Below, in pieces: positions 13,515 to 13,627 of a stretch of 13,627 nt of DNA. The translations under genes and the position numbers were made by a program. The notes under the pieces were generated by a model. That model searched no databases and was not told where the DNA came from. It was given only the letters and a program-made list of their open reading frames with translations. Where the stretch lies: positions 1 to 13,627 of the forward strand of contig SFLG01000059.1 in NCBI GenBank assembly GCA_004553485.1, given 5' to 3'. This DNA is from Bacteroidales bacterium (GTDB taxonomy: Bacteria; Bacteroidota; Bacteroidia; Bacteroidales; Muribaculaceae). Position 1 is the first letter of the stretch. Each line of letters starts with the position of its first letter.

Positions 13515-13627
13515 AGAGCCCGTTCCCAAATTTCTGTTAACGCAGGGTCGCATATTTTGGGATGGATTTTGATTTGTGAAGATGGAGTGTAGCGAGCTAC
13601 ACGACTGATGAACAAATCGAAAGACGC
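13515..13627. repeat. Partial second copy of the element arm, inverted; cut by the window end
   Basis: These 113 bases are the reverse complement of 10834-10946 with four mismatches. They contain the terminal GAGCCCGTTC (13516-13525), GTTAACGCAGGG and a hairpin GTGTAGC-GA-GCTACAC (13587-13602). The flanking base triplet outside the end is TAA (13513-13515). The window ends before the centre of the element, so it is not known whether a full MITE-like element, or an insertion sequence sharing its ends, lies beyond. Confidence 0.85.

Noticed and set aside
13088..13615. A 175-codon minus-strand open frame at the right end.
   Set aside because: It joins repeat sequence to the antisense of the glycosyltransferase gene and has no coding signature of its own.

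Overview
This looks like a stretch of a GC-rich gut-type Bacteroidales chromosome (Muribaculaceae- or Rikenellaceae-like; the family is not proven). The reasons are Bacteroidetes-type promoter motifs (TAnnTTTG) in intergenic DNA, starts without a clear Shine-Dalgarno, short AT-rich gaps between C-rich genes, and protein families typical of that order. I saw no rRNA, tRNA, CRISPR array or intact transposase. The odd length, and the end of the window inside a repeat that also occurs within it, suggest a contig that broke at a repeat.

The layout is divergent around about position 6050. To the left everything reads on the minus strand, in transcription order: a membrane-anchored coiled-coil protein of unknown function (4963-5997), an MgtC/SapB-family membrane protein (4171-4905), a Kef/CPA2-type cation:proton antiporter with two TrkA-C domains (1889-4084), a secreted glycerophosphodiester phosphodiesterase (1002-1793) and a secreted LpqC/PHB-depolymerase-type esterase (15-914). 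To the right everything reads on the plus strand: the peptidoglycan lytic transglycosylase MltG (6158-7273), an NAD-dependent sugar epimerase/dehydratase (7366-8316), a small DUF2007 protein (8597-8833), an MFSD1-like MFS transporter (9161-10627), a GHL10-type secreted glycoside hydrolase (10990-12468) and a family 2 glycosyltransferase (12533-13504).

The genes fit a general envelope and ion-homeostasis neighbourhood. MltG and the GHL10 enzyme plausibly both act on glycan strands, the epimerase and glycosyltransferase make or use sugars for surface polysaccharide, and the antiporter and MgtC-like protein handle ion or acid stress. They do not form one obvious pathway.

The most unusual content is non-coding. 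A 318-bp element (10628-10945) has 10-bp terminal inverted repeats, a TAA target duplication that doubles as the stop codon of the transporter gene, and two related subterminal arms. Each arm carries a 7-bp hairpin whose sequence differs while its pairing is kept. A nearly identical copy of one arm lies inverted at 13515-13627, so the GHL10 and glycosyltransferase genes are bracketed by inverted repeats. Other non-coding features are a heptamer array ending two bases before the epimerase start, an octamer array with an inverted partner and a possibly bistable hairpin before the DUF2007 gene, and closely spaced divergent promoters between mltG and the coiled-coil gene.
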